Positions 32,433 through 42,555 are shown, counted from the stretch's first letter. The stretch is 64,000 nt of DNA from Marinospirillum alkaliphilum DSM 21637 (GCF_900119735.1 NZ_FPJW01000001.1:282914-346913); one strand, 5' to 3'. Numbers and translations are program-made. Notes: generated by a model from the sequence alone, not told the origin.

Positions 32433-34826
32433 ATGAATGAACAGGACAACCGACTTGCCGCAAGATTGAGAAAAGCCACCCAGGAAGCGGGTGTGCTGCT
32501 GCTGGCATTGGTGGCATTGATGCTGCTGCTGGCGCTGTTCAGTTTTAATGCAGCAGATCCCGGATGGAACCGGGTATCCACCGCAGCGCCAACCAACCTG
32601 ATGGGCCTGTCCGGTGCCTGGTTGGCCGATGTGCTTTTTTCCCTGATGGGCTTTGCAGCCTGGTTATTACCGGCCGCGCTGCTGCATCTGTCCATTCAGT
32701 TATTGCGTCGCCCCTGGCAGCAGGAAGACTGGGACCCATTCATTCCTTCATTGCGTTTTCTGGGGCTGGTGTTGTTGCTGATCGGGGTTTCCGGTATTGC
32801 CGCTCGGCATTTCCATGCGCTTGAAACCAGCCTGCCTTACGGTGCCGGTGGCATTCTGGGAGAAAGCCTCTCCAGTCTGGCAGGTCCTCTGTTAGGGCAC
32901 CTGGGCAGCACTTTGATTTTTCTGACGGCCTGTTTTGCCGGTTTTTCGCTGATCACCGGCTGGTCCTGGCTGACCATCATGGATGAAATCGGTCATCTGC
33001 TGGTGCGTCTGGCAGAGCGGGCCAGAAATGCCTGGCAGGATGCGGATCAACTGCGGCGCGAAGAAAAGCAGCGTTATCAGGATGAAATGGCCTATGCCGC
33101 TGAGCTTCCCGGTTCAGAAAAATCTCAGCCAGAAGAACCTCAAGAAGGTTGGCTGCCACGGCTGCGTGAACGCTTGCCCAAACTTGAATCCACTCCGGTG
33201 CGTACTGACATTGAACGCGCAGAGCCGCGTCTGGGCGATTTTTCTGACGACTTGCCAGAACCGGAAGAAGGCCCGGCACCTCGCCTGTTGACTTTAAAAG
33301 ACCTGCAGCCGGAACGTAATCAACAGCCCCAGTCTCTGGAAGGTGATCGCCCGGGACTGAATCTGCTGGATGCTCCCAAACCCCAGAAGGTTGGTTTCAC
33401 CGCTCAGGAGCTGGAAAGCCTGGCCCTGTTGCTGCAGCAGAAGTTAAAAGAATTCGGTGTGCAGGCGGAAGTGGTGGATGTGCACCCCGGACCGGTGATC
33501 ACCCGTTTTGAGCTGGAGCTGGCTGCTGGTGTCAAGTCGTCCAAGGTTGCCAATCTGGCACTGGACCTGGCTCGCGCCCTGCGGGTGCCCAGTGTGCGGG
33601 TGGTGGAGGTGATTGCCGGTAAATCCACCATTGGCATTGAATTGCCCAACAGCCAGCGTGCCTTGATCCGTTTGCTGGAAGTGCTGAATCATGATGACTT
33701 CCTGCAGGACCGACATCCTTTGCCCTTGGCACTGGGGCAGGACATCTCCGGGCGACCGGTGGTGGTTAACCTGGCCAAAATGCCTCACCTGCTGGTGGCC
33801 GGTACCACAGGTTCGGGTAAATCGGTGGGTGTGAATGCCATGCTGCTGTCACTCTTGTTGCAGCGTAGCCCCGAAGAACTGCGGTTGATCATGATTGATC
33901 CGAAGATGCTGGAGTTGTCGGTGTATGAAGGCATTCCGCATCTGCTGGCTCCGGTGGTCACGGATATGAAAGAGGCCGCCAATGCGCTACGTTGGTGTGT
34001 GGCGGAAATGGAGCGGCGTTACCAGTTGATGGCAGCCATGGGTGTGCGCAACATCGCCGGTTTTAATGAAAAACTGGCCGAGGCTGAGGCTCAGGGTGCA
34101 CGGGTGGCTGATCCGTTAAAAGAGCCGGTACCCGGTGCTCAGCCTGCTTATCTGGAAAAACTGCCCTATGTGGTGGTGGTGATTGATGAATTTGCCGACA
34201 TGATGATGCTGGTTGGCAAAAAGGTTGAAGAGTTGATTGCACGTCTGGCCCAGAAGGCCCGTGCAGCGGGTATTCATCTGATTCTGGCCACCCAGCGGCC
34301 ATCAGTGGATGTCATCACCGGGTTGATCAAGGCCAATATTCCCACACGCGTGGCCTTCCAGGTGTCCAGCAAAATTGATTCACGCACCATTCTTGATCAG
34401 GGTGGGGCGGAGCAGTTGCTGGGTAATGGCGACATGCTTTATCTGCCGACCGGTGCGCCTCAGCCGGAGCGCATCCACGGTGCGTTTGTAGCCGATGATG
34501 AAGTGCATCGTATTGTTGAGAACTGGAAATTGCGTGGTGAACCGGATTATGAGGAATCCATTCTCTCCGGTGATGTCGAAGCTCAGGCATTGGCCGGTCT
34601 GGAAGCCGAGGGCATGGAGGGCAATGACGATGAAAATGACCCGCTGTACGATGAAGCAGTGGCATTTGTGATCGAATCCCGGCGTGCATCCACCTCTTCG
34701 GTGCAGCGACGCTTCAAGATCGGATACAACCGTGCAGCTCGGCTGGTGGATGCCATGGAAAGGGCTGGGCTGGTGTCTCCACTGCAATCCAATGGACAGC
34801 GTGAACTGCTGATCCCTGAACGTTAA
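32433..34826 (+). CDS. ftsK: FtsK, septal DNA translocase
   Basis: Couples chromosome dimer resolution to division. The 797-residue protein has four N-terminal transmembrane helices (about residues 20-175), an acidic/proline linker (about 190-310), and the motor with Walker [18 protein letters not shown], Walker [20 protein letters not shown] and [18 protein letters not shown]. The C-terminal gamma domain (about 735-797: [20 protein letters not shown]) reads KOPS. The linker is short compared with the 1329-residue E. coli protein, as in most Pseudomonads. Followed closely by lolA. Confidence 0.97.
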   Translation: MNEQDNRLAARLRKATQEAGVLLLALVALMLLLALFSFNAADPGWNRVSTAAPTNLMGLSGAWLADVLFSLMGFAAWLLPAALLHLSIQLLRRPWQQEDWDPFIPSLRFLGLVLLLIGVSGIAARHFHALETSLPYGAGGILGESLSSLAGPLLGHLGSTLIFLTACFAGFSLITGWSWLTIMDEIGHLLVRLAERARNAWQDADQLRREEKQRYQDEMAYAAELPGSEKSQPEEPQEGWLPRLRERLPKLESTPVRTDIERAEPRLGDFSDDLPEPEEGPAPRLLTLKDLQPERNQQPQSLEGDRPGLNLLDAPKPQKVGFTAQELESLALLLQQKLKEFGVQAEVVDVHPGPVITRFELELAAGVKSSKVANLALDLARALRVPSVRVVEVIAGKSTIGIELPNSQRALIRLLEVLNHDDFLQDRHPLPLALGQDISGRPVVVNLAKMPHLLVAGTTGSGKSVGVNAMLLSLLLQRSPEELRLIMIDPKMLELSVYEGIPHLLAPVVTDMKEAANALRWCVAEMERRYQLMAAMGVRNIAGFNEKLAEAEAQGARVADPLKEPVPGAQPAYLEKLPYVVVVIDEFADMMMLVGKKVEELIARLAQKARAAGIHLILATQRPSVDVITGLIKANIPTRVAFQVSSKIDSRTILDQGGAEQLLGNGDMLYLPTGAPQPERIHGAFVADDEVHRIVENWKLRGEPDYEESILSGDVEAQALAGLEAEGMEGNDDENDPLYDEAVAFVIESRRASTSSVQRRFKIGYNRAARLVDAMERAGLVSPLQSNGQRELLIPER

Positions 34827-34836
34827 GGAAGCTTTG

Positions 34837-35490
34837 ATGGCATTTTTTGATCGCTGGAAGGGTACGCAAGGGTTATTCCGTTCACTGATGATCAGTGGCT
34901 TGTTGTTGCTGGCTTTGCCCTTGCAAGCTGACCCGGCCGTTAAGCGTCTGCATGATTTGTTGCAGCAGATGCAAAGTCTGGAAGGGCGTTTTGAACAGTT
35001 GACTCAGGATGCCCGTGGTCAGCGGTTACAGGAATCCAGCGGCGTGATGCGCCTGCAGAAGCCAGGGCGTTTTTTCTGGGAAACCGAACGTCCCTACCCA
35101 CAAGTACTGGTATCCGATGGATCAACCCTGTGGGTTTATGATCCCGACCTGGAGCAAGTCACGGTACAAGCGCTGGACCAGCGTGTGGCCAGCACTCCGG
35201 CGTTGATTCTGTCCGGGGAAAGCACTGATCTGACCGAACACTTTCGCATCAACCAGACCCGCAGTGGCACCGATGAAGAGTTCCGGTTGGTGCCGCGTGG
35301 CGCTGACAGTCTGTTTGAAGTGCTGAGACTGTATTTTGTTGATGGTCGCATCCGTGCCCTGCAACTGGAAGATAGCCTGGGGCAGAGCACTCGTGTTGAG
35401 CTGTATATTGAACAATACAACCAGCCAATGGCTGCCCACCACTTCACCTTCGAAATCCCTGCCGGGGTGGATGTGATCCAGGAGCAATGA
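34837..35490 (+). CDS. lolA: LolA, periplasmic lipoprotein chaperone
   Basis: Carries lipoproteins from LolCDE to LolB across the periplasm. The 217-residue precursor has a signal peptide (LMISGLLLLALPLQA, cleaved before D near residue 31) and the LolA fold: FEQLTQDARGQRLQESSGVM, RLQKPGRFFWETERPYPQVLVSDGSTLWVYDPDLEQVTVQ. The ATG at 34837 is preceded by AAGGA. It is ten bases after ftsK and overlaps rarA by four, the order ftsK-lolA-rarA found widely in gammaproteobacteria. Confidence 0.96.
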   Translation: MAFFDRWKGTQGLFRSLMISGLLLLALPLQADPAVKRLHDLLQQMQSLEGRFEQLTQDARGQRLQESSGVMRLQKPGRFFWETERPYPQVLVSDGSTLWVYDPDLEQVTVQALDQRVASTPALILSGESTDLTEHFRINQTRSGTDEEFRLVPRGADSLFEVLRLYFVDGRIRALQLEDSLGQSTRVELYIEQYNQPMAAHHFTFEIPAGVDVIQEQ

Positions 35491-36857
35491 TGGTCAGCGA
35501 CCTGTTTGCCGGTGCATCTCATCACGCTGCAACCCGTGGTTGGCAGCCACTGGCAGCACGCATGCGCCCTCGAAACCTGGATGAGTATCTGGGGCAGGAG
35601 CATCTGCTGGGGCGGGATAAATCCCTGCGCCAGGCGCTGGAAGCCGGTCAGTTGCACTCGATGATCCTGTGGGGGCCACCCGGTGTTGGCAAGACCACCC
35701 TGGCGCGCTTGCTGGCTGAACAGGGGCAGTTGCGGTACATCAGCCTGTCGGCAGTGATGAGTGGTGTGAAGGAAATCCGTGCTGCGGTTGCCGAGGCACA
35801 GGAACAGCAGCAGTTCAACGGCAAACCCACACTGCTGTTTGTGGATGAAGTGCATCGCTTCAATAAATCCCAGCAGGATGCCTTTCTGCCTTATATCGAA
35901 GATGGCACCTTTGTGTTTATTGGTGCCACCACCGAAAACCCTTCTTTTGAACTCAATTCGGCACTGTTATCGCGTGCTCGGGTTTATCTGCTGAAATCCC
36001 TGCAACCGGAAGTGTTGCAAGGGCTGCTGGAAAAGGCCCTGCAGGATGAAGCCCGGGGATTGGGGAAGATGCAATTGCAGGCAACGGATAACAGCTTGCA
36101 GTTACTGGCACGCGCCGCAGATGGTGATGCCCGCCGGGCACTTAATTTTCTGGAAATAGCTGCTGATCTGGCACAGCAAGGACAGATCACTCCGGACACT
36201 GTGGCTGAAGTGGTGCAGGAAAGCCTGCGCCGCTTTGACAAGGGTGGGGAGCAGTTTTACGACCAGATTTCAGCGCTGCATAAAGCGGTACGAGGTTCAT
36301 CACCGGATGCCACCCTCTACTGGTTCTGTCGCATGCTGGATGGTGGCTGCGATCCACTTTACATTGCCCGCCGGGCGGTGCGCATGGCCAGTGAAGACAT
36401 AGGTAATGCTGACCCACGTGGTTTACAGCTGGCGCTGAATGCCTGGGATGTACAGACCCGACTGGGTAGTCCGGAAGGTGAGCTGGCAATTGCCCATGCA
36501 CTGGTATATCTGGCAGTGGCCCCAAAATCCAATGCGGTTTACATGGCCTTTAAATCAGCCATGAAGGCGGTAAAAAGCACCCCGAGTTACGAAGTGCCGC
36601 TGCATTTGCGTAATGCGCCGACTGGCTTGATGGAAGAGCTGGGTTATGGTGATGGATACCGCTATGCCCATGATGAACCAGAGGCTTATGCTGCCGGTGA
36701 GGTTTATCTCCCCGATGCCCTGCAGAAGGCTGTAGAAGATCAGGCCTGGTATCAACCGGTTGAAAGGGGACTGGAAATTCGCATTGCCGAAAAACTGCGT
36801 CACCTGCGGAAGCAGGATGAAGTGGCCCGGCGATCCGGTACCAGCCGCACCAGGTGA
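35487..36857 (+). CDS. rarA: RarA (MgsA), AAA+ replication-recombination ATPase
   Basis: Clamp-loader-related ATPase acting at stalled forks. The 456 residues include PLAARMRPRNLDEYLGQEHLL at the N-terminus, Walker A WGPPGVGKTTLARLLA, Walker B LLFVDEVHRFNKSQQDAFLP, sensor motif IGATTENPSFELN, and the C-terminal tetramerisation domain with RMASEDIGNADPRGLQLA and NAVYMAFKSAMKAV. Two adjacent ATG codons (35487 and 35490) are possible; the second has the better spacing from GGAG. The end is two bases from the convergent pilD. Confidence 0.96.
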   Translation: MMVSDLFAGASHHAATRGWQPLAARMRPRNLDEYLGQEHLLGRDKSLRQALEAGQLHSMILWGPPGVGKTTLARLLAEQGQLRYISLSAVMSGVKEIRAAVAEAQEQQQFNGKPTLLFVDEVHRFNKSQQDAFLPYIEDGTFVFIGATTENPSFELNSALLSRARVYLLKSLQPEVLQGLLEKALQDEARGLGKMQLQATDNSLQLLARAADGDARRALNFLEIAADLAQQGQITPDTVAEVVQESLRRFDKGGEQFYDQISALHKAVRGSSPDATLYWFCRMLDGGCDPLYIARRAVRMASEDIGNADPRGLQLALNAWDVQTRLGSPEGELAIAHALVYLAVAPKSNAVYMAFKSAMKAVKSTPSYEVPLHLRNAPTGLMEELGYGDGYRYAHDEPEAYAAGEVYLPDALQKAVEDQAWYQPVERGLEIRIAEKLRHLRKQDEVARRSGTSRTR

Positions 36858-36859
36858 AC

Positions 36860-37726
36860 CTATGGCAGAATAAATGCCCAGTTGGTGATGAGTAACCAGT
36901 CATCCAGAAACGCGAGGCTGGTTAACTCACGACCCCCCACTAACAGCAGCAGCGCTGCAATCACCAGATGGGGACCAAAAGGCAGTGCCTGACCTTGCCA
37001 CTCAGCCCGCAGTTTCAATACCAGTGCCACCAGCAACCCTGACACAGACGATAGCAGAATCACTGGCAGCAGTGCCGGTGCCCCCAGCCAGGCCCCCAGC
37101 GCAGCCAGCAGCTTGAAGTCACCGTAGCCCATGCCTTCGCGACCGGTCAGCAGTTTAAACAGCCAGTAAAGACTCCAGAGCGACAGGTAACCGATGATGG
37201 CACCGAGAAAAGCCTGGTTAAACAGTGCCTCAGAAGAAAACAACCAGTGCCAGGTCAGGCCTGTCCACAGCAGCGGCAGTGTCAGTCGATCCGGTAATAA
37301 TCGGGTCTGGGTATCAATCACTGCAAGTGCCAGCAGTGTCCAGGCAAATCCCATCAATGCCAGGGTTTGCAGGTTCATGCCATAACGCCAGGCCAGCAAC
37401 AGGCTCAGCAGAGCGGCGGTCAGTTCCACCAGTGGATACAGCCGGGAGATGGGTGTGGCACAACTGGCACAGCGACCGCGAAGCAGCAGCCAACTGATCA
37501 ATGGCAGGTTTTGCCACCAGCGCACCGGTGCCTGACAACTGGGGCAGTGAGAACCTGGCCAACTGAGCGTCAGCTCCGGCAAGTGCTCTTCGCCCCATTC
37601 ACGTCGCAGCATCAGTGGCAGGCGGTAAATCACCACGTTCAGGAAGCTGCCGATCACCAGTCCCAGCAAGGTTGCCAGTGTCAGCCACAGGGGTAGCGGC
37701 CAATCAGCAGTCTCCCATAATGGCAT
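36860..37726 (-). CDS. pilD: PilD, type IV prepilin peptidase / N-methyltransferase
   Basis: Bifunctional inner-membrane aspartyl protease that cleaves and N-methylates type IV pilins and type II pseudopilins. The 288 residues have about eight membrane segments. The cytoplasmic loop holds the zinc cysteines C61/C64 (HCPSCQ) and C86/C89 (CASC). The catalytic aspartates are in VIDTQTRLLPDRLT and GMGYGDFKLLAALGAW (GxGD). Its substrate PilA is encoded at 40889. It overlaps pilC by one base. Confidence 0.97.
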   Translation of the reverse strand: MPLWETADWPLPLWLTLATLLGLVIGSFLNVVIYRLPLMLRREWGEEHLPELTLSWPGSHCPSCQAPVRWWQNLPLISWLLLRGRCASCATPISRLYPLVELTAALLSLLLAWRYGMNLQTLALMGFAWTLLALAVIDTQTRLLPDRLTLPLLWTGLTWHWLFSSEALFNQAFLGAIIGYLSLWSLYWLFKLLTGREGMGYGDFKLLAALGAWLGAPALLPVILLSSVSGLLVALVLKLRAEWQGQALPFGPHLVIAALLLLVGGRELTSLAFLDDWLLITNWAFILP

Positions 37727-38943
37727 CAGAGGATGTCACCCATCATGAAGATTGGCAGGTACATGGCAATAACCAGGCTGCCGACAATGATACCGAGTAC
37801 GGCAATCACCAGCGGCTCCAGCAGGCTGGTCATGCTGTCGACCATGGTGTTGACTTCTTCTTCATAGAAGTCTGCCACCTTCGTCAGCATGGTATCCAGT
37901 GCGCCAGACTCTTCTCCGATAGCCACCATCTGGTTAACCATGGTTGGAAAGAGTTTGCCGTTGCGCATGGTGAAATGCAGTTGCTGACCGGTGGAAACAT
38001 CATCTTTCATCTTGTCGACCTGGCGTTTGTATACCAGGTTGCCCGCTGAGTTGCCCGCTGAGTCCAGTGAGTCCACCAGAGTAACACCGGCTGCAAAGGC
38101 AGTAGCCAATGTGCGTGAAAAGCGTGCCACGGCAGATTTGTGTAGCAGCTCACCCATGATAGGAAGACGCAAAAAAAGTTTGGTTAGCCGGTAGTCAAAG
38201 GCTTCTGAGCGTTTGCGAAGCCACAAGACAGAATATACCGCAGCCAGCAGGGCACCAAATACCAGATACCACCAGTCCTGCATAAAACGCGAGATGTTTA
38301 AAACCAGTTGGGTGAAGGCAGGCAGTTCAGCACCAAAGCTGGCAAACATGCTTTCAAACTCTGGCACCACCTTGACCAGTAGCAGCGCAGATACCACCAG
38401 GCCGATAATCATGACAAAAATCGGGTAATAGAGCGCTTTTTTGATCTTGTTTTTCAGGGATTCCATGCGCTCCTTGTAAGTGGCGACTCGCTCCAGCATC
38501 ACTTCGAGTGAACCGGAGTTTTCACCAGCCTCCACCAGGCTGCAGAACAACTCATCAAATACCTTGGGGTGACGGCGCAAAGCCTGAGCAACGGGCGTAC
38601 CGGCTGAAATCTGATCACGGATATCAACCATCATTTTTCGCAGGGCAGGTTTGGTCTGGCCTTCAATACAAATGGAAAAAGCCTGAACGATCGGTACCCC
38701 GGCCTTGATCATGGTGGCCAGCTGGCGTGAAAAGATGGTGATGTCCCTCGCATTGATGCCACCACCCAAACGGATGGCCAGTGAGGATTTTTTGTGAATT
38801 CGTCTGGGCGTTACACCCTGTTCACGCAGGCGTGCCCGCACCAGGTTGATGTCTTCGGACTCCATTTCGCCCTTGACCTTTTCGCGTCGGGCGTTGGTGC
38901 CTTCCCAGGCAAAAATGTAAACCTTGCTTTCTTTGTTAGCCAT
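37726..38943 (-). CDS. pilC: PilC, type IV pilus inner-membrane platform protein
   Basis: Platform that couples the PilB motor to pilus assembly. The 405-residue protein has two repeated GspF/PilC domains: the first around ISIFSRQLATMIKAGVPIVQAF, the second around ARFSRTLATAFAAGVTLVDSL, with three membrane helices (about 170-195, 220-240, 375-398). The N-terminal KVKGEMESEDINLVRARLREQGVTP is typical. Nine bases separate it from pilB and it overlaps pilD by one base, so pilBCD form one operon. Confidence 0.97.
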   Translation of the reverse strand: MANKESKVYIFAWEGTNARREKVKGEMESEDINLVRARLREQGVTPRRIHKKSSLAIRLGGGINARDITIFSRQLATMIKAGVPIVQAFSICIEGQTKPALRKMMVDIRDQISAGTPVAQALRRHPKVFDELFCSLVEAGENSGSLEVMLERVATYKERMESLKNKIKKALYYPIFVMIIGLVVSALLLVKVVPEFESMFASFGAELPAFTQLVLNISRFMQDWWYLVFGALLAAVYSVLWLRKRSEAFDYRLTKLFLRLPIMGELLHKSAVARFSRTLATAFAAGVTLVDSLDSAGNSAGNLVYKRQVDKMKDDVSTGQQLHFTMRNGKLFPTMVNQMVAIGEESGALDTMLTKVADFYEEEVNTMVDSMTSLLEPLVIAVLGIIVGSLVIAMYLPIFMMGDIL

Positions 38944-38952
38944 GATTCAGGG

Positions 38953-40674
38953 TTACTCCATGGTGACGCGGGTCAGTTCAGCCAGGCTGGTCGTACCGGC
39001 CAGCACCTTTTTGCGACCTGACATGCGCAGGTCATCAAAACCCAGTTCGCGAGCTTTGCGGTTCAGATCGAGGGCTCCAGCACCATGCATGATCATATCA
39101 GCCAGCTCCGGTGTTATTTTAACGGTTTCGTAGATGCCCACGCGCCCCTTGTAGCCATTGGTGCAATGGCTGCAGCCAACAGCCTTGTAGAGAGTACGGC
39201 CTTCCAGTTGCGCTGGAGTAAAACCGATGGATTCCAGCACATCAGCAGGCGTTTCATCTGGGATCTTGCAGCGTGGACAGAGTTTGCGGGCCAGTCGCTG
39301 GGCAATGATCAGCTGCACGGATGCAGCCAGGTTGTAGGGTGGAACCCCCATGTTCATCAAGCGGTTCAGGGTGGCTGATGCCGAGTTGGTGTGCAGGGTG
39401 GACAGCACCAGGTGACCGGTTTGTGCAGCCTTGACAGCCACTTCGGCGGTTTCCAGATCGCGGATCTCACCCACCATCACCACGTCGGGATCCTGACGCA
39501 GGAAAGCACGTAGGGCGGTGGCAAAGTCCAGTCCAACCTTGGGGTTGACGTTGACCTGGTTGATGCCTTCCATGTTGATTTCAACCGGGTCTTCGGCACT
39601 GGAAATGTTGCGCTCCGGGATGTTGAGGATATTCAGCCCGGTATAAAGGGTCACGGTTTTACCGCTACCAGTTGGACCGGTGACCAGAATCATGCCTTGA
39701 GGATGAGACAGGGCTTCCTCATAGAGTCGTTGCTGCTCTGGCTCAAAACCCAGTTGTTCAATCCCGATTTTGGTGCTGCTGGCATCCAGAATACGCAATA
39801 CAATTTTTTCACCCCAGAGGGTCGGCAGGGTGTTGACACGAAAATCGATGGTGCGGGTCTGGGATAAACGCAGTTTGATGGCACCGTCTTGCGGAATGCG
39901 TCTTTCCGAAATGTTCATCTTGGCCATGACTTTTAAACGAGCGGCCAAACGACCCCGCAGTGATAACGGGGGGCGTGTCACTTCGTGCAACATGCCATCA
40001 ATACGAAAGCGGATGCGGTAACTGTGTTCAAAGGGTTCAAAGTGAATGTCTGAGGCACCCTTGCGCATGGCATCCAGCAGCACCTTGTTGACAAATTTGA
40101 CGATAGGCGCATCTTCAGCTCCCCCCTCAGCCCCTACCGTTTCATCATCGGGTAACTGATCTTCAGTGACTTCCAGCCCTGCCAGATCATCACCATCCAG
40201 ATCACCCAGTGCGGCAATGTCGGTTTCAAGTGAGCTTTCCAGCACGCTGTGCAGCTTGTCTTCAGCAACAATCACCGGATGGATGATCAGCCCAGACTGG
40301 AACTGGATTTCATCCATTGCCGCCAGATTGGTTGGCGTGGACATGCCCAGACTGAGAATGTTGCCGCGCACAAGCAGTGGCATGACCTGGTGTTTACGCA
40401 GCAGCTTTTCATCCACCAGTTTTTTGGGAAACTGCTTGGGGTCAAAGGCATCCAGATCCAGATAAGGCAAACCAAACTCTTCGGCAACCACTGAAGCCAG
40501 AAGATCAGGCTCAATGCGCCCGGTGCTGGCCAGGTAATGGATAAAGGGTTCATTTTTGTTGCGTGCATCAGCCTGGGCAGAAAGTGCCTCACCCTCATCC
40601 ATCAAGCCTTCTCGAACAAGGCGACGGGATAGGGAGCTCATGACGTTTGGGTTGGATGTATCCACCATCTGCAC
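38953..40674 (-). CDS. pilB: PilB, type IV pilus assembly ATPase
   Basis: Hexameric secretion ATPase powering pilus extension. The 573-residue protein has N-terminal MshEN-like domains (LVREGLMDEGEALSAQA; FGLPYLDLDAFDP), Walker A ILVTGPTGSGKTVTLYTGL, Asp box RKGASDIHFEPFEHSYRIRFRIDG, Walker B-like DPDVVMVGEIRDLETAEVAVKAAQTGH, and a tetracysteine zinc site (CPRC and CSHC). I kept the GTG at 40674 (AAGGA four bases upstream); ATG 40668 and ATG 40641 are alternatives. Divergent from pilA across 214 bases. Confidence 0.97.
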   Translation of the reverse strand: MQMVDTSNPNVMSSLSRRLVREGLMDEGEALSAQADARNKNEPFIHYLASTGRIEPDLLASVVAEEFGLPYLDLDAFDPKQFPKKLVDEKLLRKHQVMPLLVRGNILSLGMSTPTNLAAMDEIQFQSGLIIHPVIVAEDKLHSVLESSLETDIAALGDLDGDDLAGLEVTEDQLPDDETVGAEGGAEDAPIVKFVNKVLLDAMRKGASDIHFEPFEHSYRIRFRIDGMLHEVTRPPLSLRGRLAARLKVMAKMNISERRIPQDGAIKLRLSQTRTIDFRVNTLPTLWGEKIVLRILDASSTKIGIEQLGFEPEQQRLYEEALSHPQGMILVTGPTGSGKTVTLYTGLNILNIPERNISSAEDPVEINMEGINQVNVNPKVGLDFATALRAFLRQDPDVVMVGEIRDLETAEVAVKAAQTGHLVLSTLHTNSASATLNRLMNMGVPPYNLAASVQLIIAQRLARKLCPRCKIPDETPADVLESIGFTPAQLEGRTLYKAVGCSHCTNGYKGRVGIYETVKITPELADMIMHGAGALDLNRKARELGFDDLRMSGRKKVLAGTTSLAELTRVTME

Positions 40675-40888
40675 TGAATCCTTAACGCAGGGTTACAAAA
40701 CGCAAAGTATGATTATGACACTGTCTCACAGGGCTGTGCGAGTTACAAAAATATCTTTTTTTGTCCTGGATCATAAGAAATGCAGTTGCTTTTGGTAACG
40801 GAGTGTTTCATAGTTAACAGTGAAGCTCAAGCCATCCCGGCAGGGAGGCTGGCAAATCAGCAGGACATACCCTAAGGAGACGTTTATC

Positions 40889-41287
40889 ATGAAATCTGCA
40901 CAACAAGGTTTTACCCTGATTGAACTGCTGGTGGTTATTGCCATCATCGGTATTCTGGCTGCAGTAGCAGTACCGCAGTATCAGAACTATGTAACCCGAG
41001 CTAATGCTAATGCAGCTTATGCTGAAGCTTCTGCAGTTCGCACCCCAATTGATGCCCTGATTTTTGATAATACAGCAACTAAGGCTGCGGATATTGCTGC
41101 AATTGCAACTCCTATTGCTACTTTAGCGATTACTTACACAAGTGATACTAACGTTGTTGTTGCTTCAACCAAACCTGTTGGTGGCTCAACTGTTACGTTC
41201 ACACGTGGCGCAACAGGCTGGACTTGTGCGCACACTTTTGCTGACGTAACGCTGCAAAACTGCACTTATACTGCCCCTGGTGGTTGA
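40889..41287 (+). CDS. pilA: PilA, type IVa major pilin
   Basis: A 132-residue prepilin with a short leader MKSAQQG cut before [18 protein letters not shown]; the +5 glutamate and hydrophobic alpha-1 helix are intact. The C-terminal half is alanine/threonine rich and ends with a disulfide loop, [16 protein letters not shown] 40889 lies ten bases after AAGGAG. The mature-domain bases are clearly richer in A and T than flanking genes and the codon choice differs, as expected for a diversifying surface antigen. A terminator follows. No tfpO/pilO glycosyltransferase or minor pilin is adjacent. Confidence 0.95.
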   Translation: MKSAQQGFTLIELLVVIAIIGILAAVAVPQYQNYVTRANANAAYAEASAVRTPIDALIFDNTATKAADIAAIATPIATLAITYTSDTNVVVASTKPVGGSTVTFTRGATGWTCAHTFADVTLQNCTYTAPGG

Positions 41288-41314
41288 GATTGATTTCTAA
41301 AGCATGAAACTTTA

Positions 41315-41338
41315 AAAAGGCTCCTGCGGGGGCCTTTT
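41315..41338 (+). terminator. Rho-independent terminator after pilA
   Basis: AAAAGGCTCC, loop TGCG, GGGGCCTTTT; one G-T wobble in a ten-base stem followed by T. Located 28 bases after the pilA stop. Confidence 0.88.
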
Positions 41339-41724
41339 CCTTATGTGGGTGCGCTGTGACAGGCGCTGCTCCTGTCACACGTGATGGCGGTCAGATGACC
41401 AGTGGGGCATGTTCACTTCTGTTATTACTAGGCTCGCTGAGCCAGATATCCATTCTTTCTGTGGTATCCCGGTTCACCTGAGCGCTCCACCTTGCAGTAA
41501 AGGCATGTTTGAATACATAACCATTCCTGGGGTGGGCTGTAGCAGAGTGGTTGATTTGTCCATCGCTGATCAAACTTCACGCAATTATTTTGCTTTTGCC
41601 TTTATAGCAAAAATTTACATATCCCAACATTTGTTACATTCTAGAGTAAAGTTTCTGCAATTTTGGTCGATAATTGATCTATCGCTATTGATTTTTTATC
41701 TTTCACCCTGTGAGGGTAGTGACC
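41339..41724. other. Gene-free gap between pilA and the DUF5610 gene
   Basis: No convincing gene was found in these 386 bases, with or without an antisense reading. A frame on the plus strand (41409-41735) and one on the minus strand (41391-41573) translate to sequences without family features. The first part holds a perfect inverted repeat (41355-41379); the part after about 41570 is A/T rich and probably contains the promoter of the next gene. Confidence 0.6.
41355..41379. repeat. Perfect nine-base inverted repeat
   Basis: TGTGACAGG, seven-base loop, CCTGTCACA. There is no T run after it. It lies 17 bases after the pilA terminator. It could be an operator or an RNA hairpin; TGTGA/TCACA is also the half-site pattern of CRP-family regulators, though the seven-base inner spacing plus AGG/CCT makes the match imperfect. 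Confidence 0.5.
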
Positions 41725-42435
41725 ATGAGTTCTGAAAACCTTTCATTTTCCAATGCCTTGCATCTGACTACCCCCGGTCAGGCGAATCCTGCCAAGGCGC
41801 GTGCTGTTGAAATGCAGGCGCTGAATAAACCTGAAGGCAATAAAGCTGAACAGAACAAGGATGAGGACGGCCGTAAAGCCTGGCCTTCCAATGCTGCTGA
41901 AGCGCGGCTGGAAGCCAATAAAGGCCTGTTGCAGGCGATGTTTGGCAAGGCGGGTGCACGTGACTCCAATGCCATGCGGATTTTTTATCAGGAAGTGGTC
42001 AGCAAGCTGGAAGAGGTGCTGAAAAAAGAGCTGGGTGATGAAGAATTCAGCCTGCAGAAGCTGGCAGAAAAAACTTCCGGTGTGGAAGGTCAGGAAGACT
42101 ACTGGTCACCAGAGCAGACGGCCAATCGCATTGTGGCCGGTGCCACAGGTTATTTTGAGGCGTTTAAAAAGCAGAACCCTAACCTGAGTGATGAAGAGCA
42201 GGTCGAAAAATTCCTCAGCATCATCAGTCCGGCTGTGGACAAGGGAATTGGTGAAGCCATCACCATTCTGGACGGTTTTGGTGTGTTTGACGGAGCCATC
42301 AAGGACAATGCCCTGAAAACCCAGGAGTTTGTGCATGAAAAACTGGAAGCCTTCCGTCAGCGCATGCTGGGTCTGGACCAGCAACAGGAAAAGCCCCTGT
42401 TTGATGACAGCAATGTGGAACAGGACCAGGCCTGA
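41725..42435 (+). CDS. DUF5610 domain protein, function unknown
   Basis: A 236-residue soluble, charged protein with no signal peptide. A low-complexity N-terminus (about 1-60, rich in A, N, E, K) precedes a helical domain whose block DYWSPEQTANRIVAGATGYFEAFKKQNP is the hallmark I associate with DUF5610; the C-terminal part contains GIGEAITILDGFGVFDGAIKDN. The start at ATG 41725 follows GAGGGT. It is a single-gene unit with a terminator 85 bases downstream. No function is known to me for this family. Confidence 0.75.
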   Translation: MSSENLSFSNALHLTTPGQANPAKARAVEMQALNKPEGNKAEQNKDEDGRKAWPSNAAEARLEANKGLLQAMFGKAGARDSNAMRIFYQEVVSKLEEVLKKELGDEEFSLQKLAEKTSGVEGQEDYWSPEQTANRIVAGATGYFEAFKKQNPNLSDEEQVEKFLSIISPAVDKGIGEAITILDGFGVFDGAIKDNALKTQEFVHEKLEAFRQRMLGLDQQQEKPLFDDSNVEQDQA

Positions 42436-42520
42436 GTTCATCTGACAAGGTTGATCTGATGACATAGGCCAGTAAAAAGCTGACCTGTTAAGGTCTGATG
42501 TGTTAAGAATATCTTGATTA

Positions 42521-42555
42521 AAAAGGCGCTGCCGGTAACGGTCAGCGCCTTTTTT
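42521..42555. terminator. Bidirectional terminator between DUF5610 gene and DAHP synthase
   Basis: AAAAGGCGCTG pairs with CAGCGCCTTTT around an inner CCG-GTAA-CGG hairpin; T run on the right and A run on the left. It serves both convergent genes. Confidence 0.92.

Noticed and set aside
40675-40888. Sigma54 promoter before pilA
   Set aside because: I looked for GG-N10-GC. TGGATC and TTGC pairs are present, but their spacing is wrong, so none is reported although pilA is often sigma54 dependent.
41409-41735. A 108-codon plus-strand frame in the pilA-DUF5610 gap
   Set aside because: No ribosome site, no domain, unusual composition; it would also overlap the DUF5610 start. Treated as non-coding.
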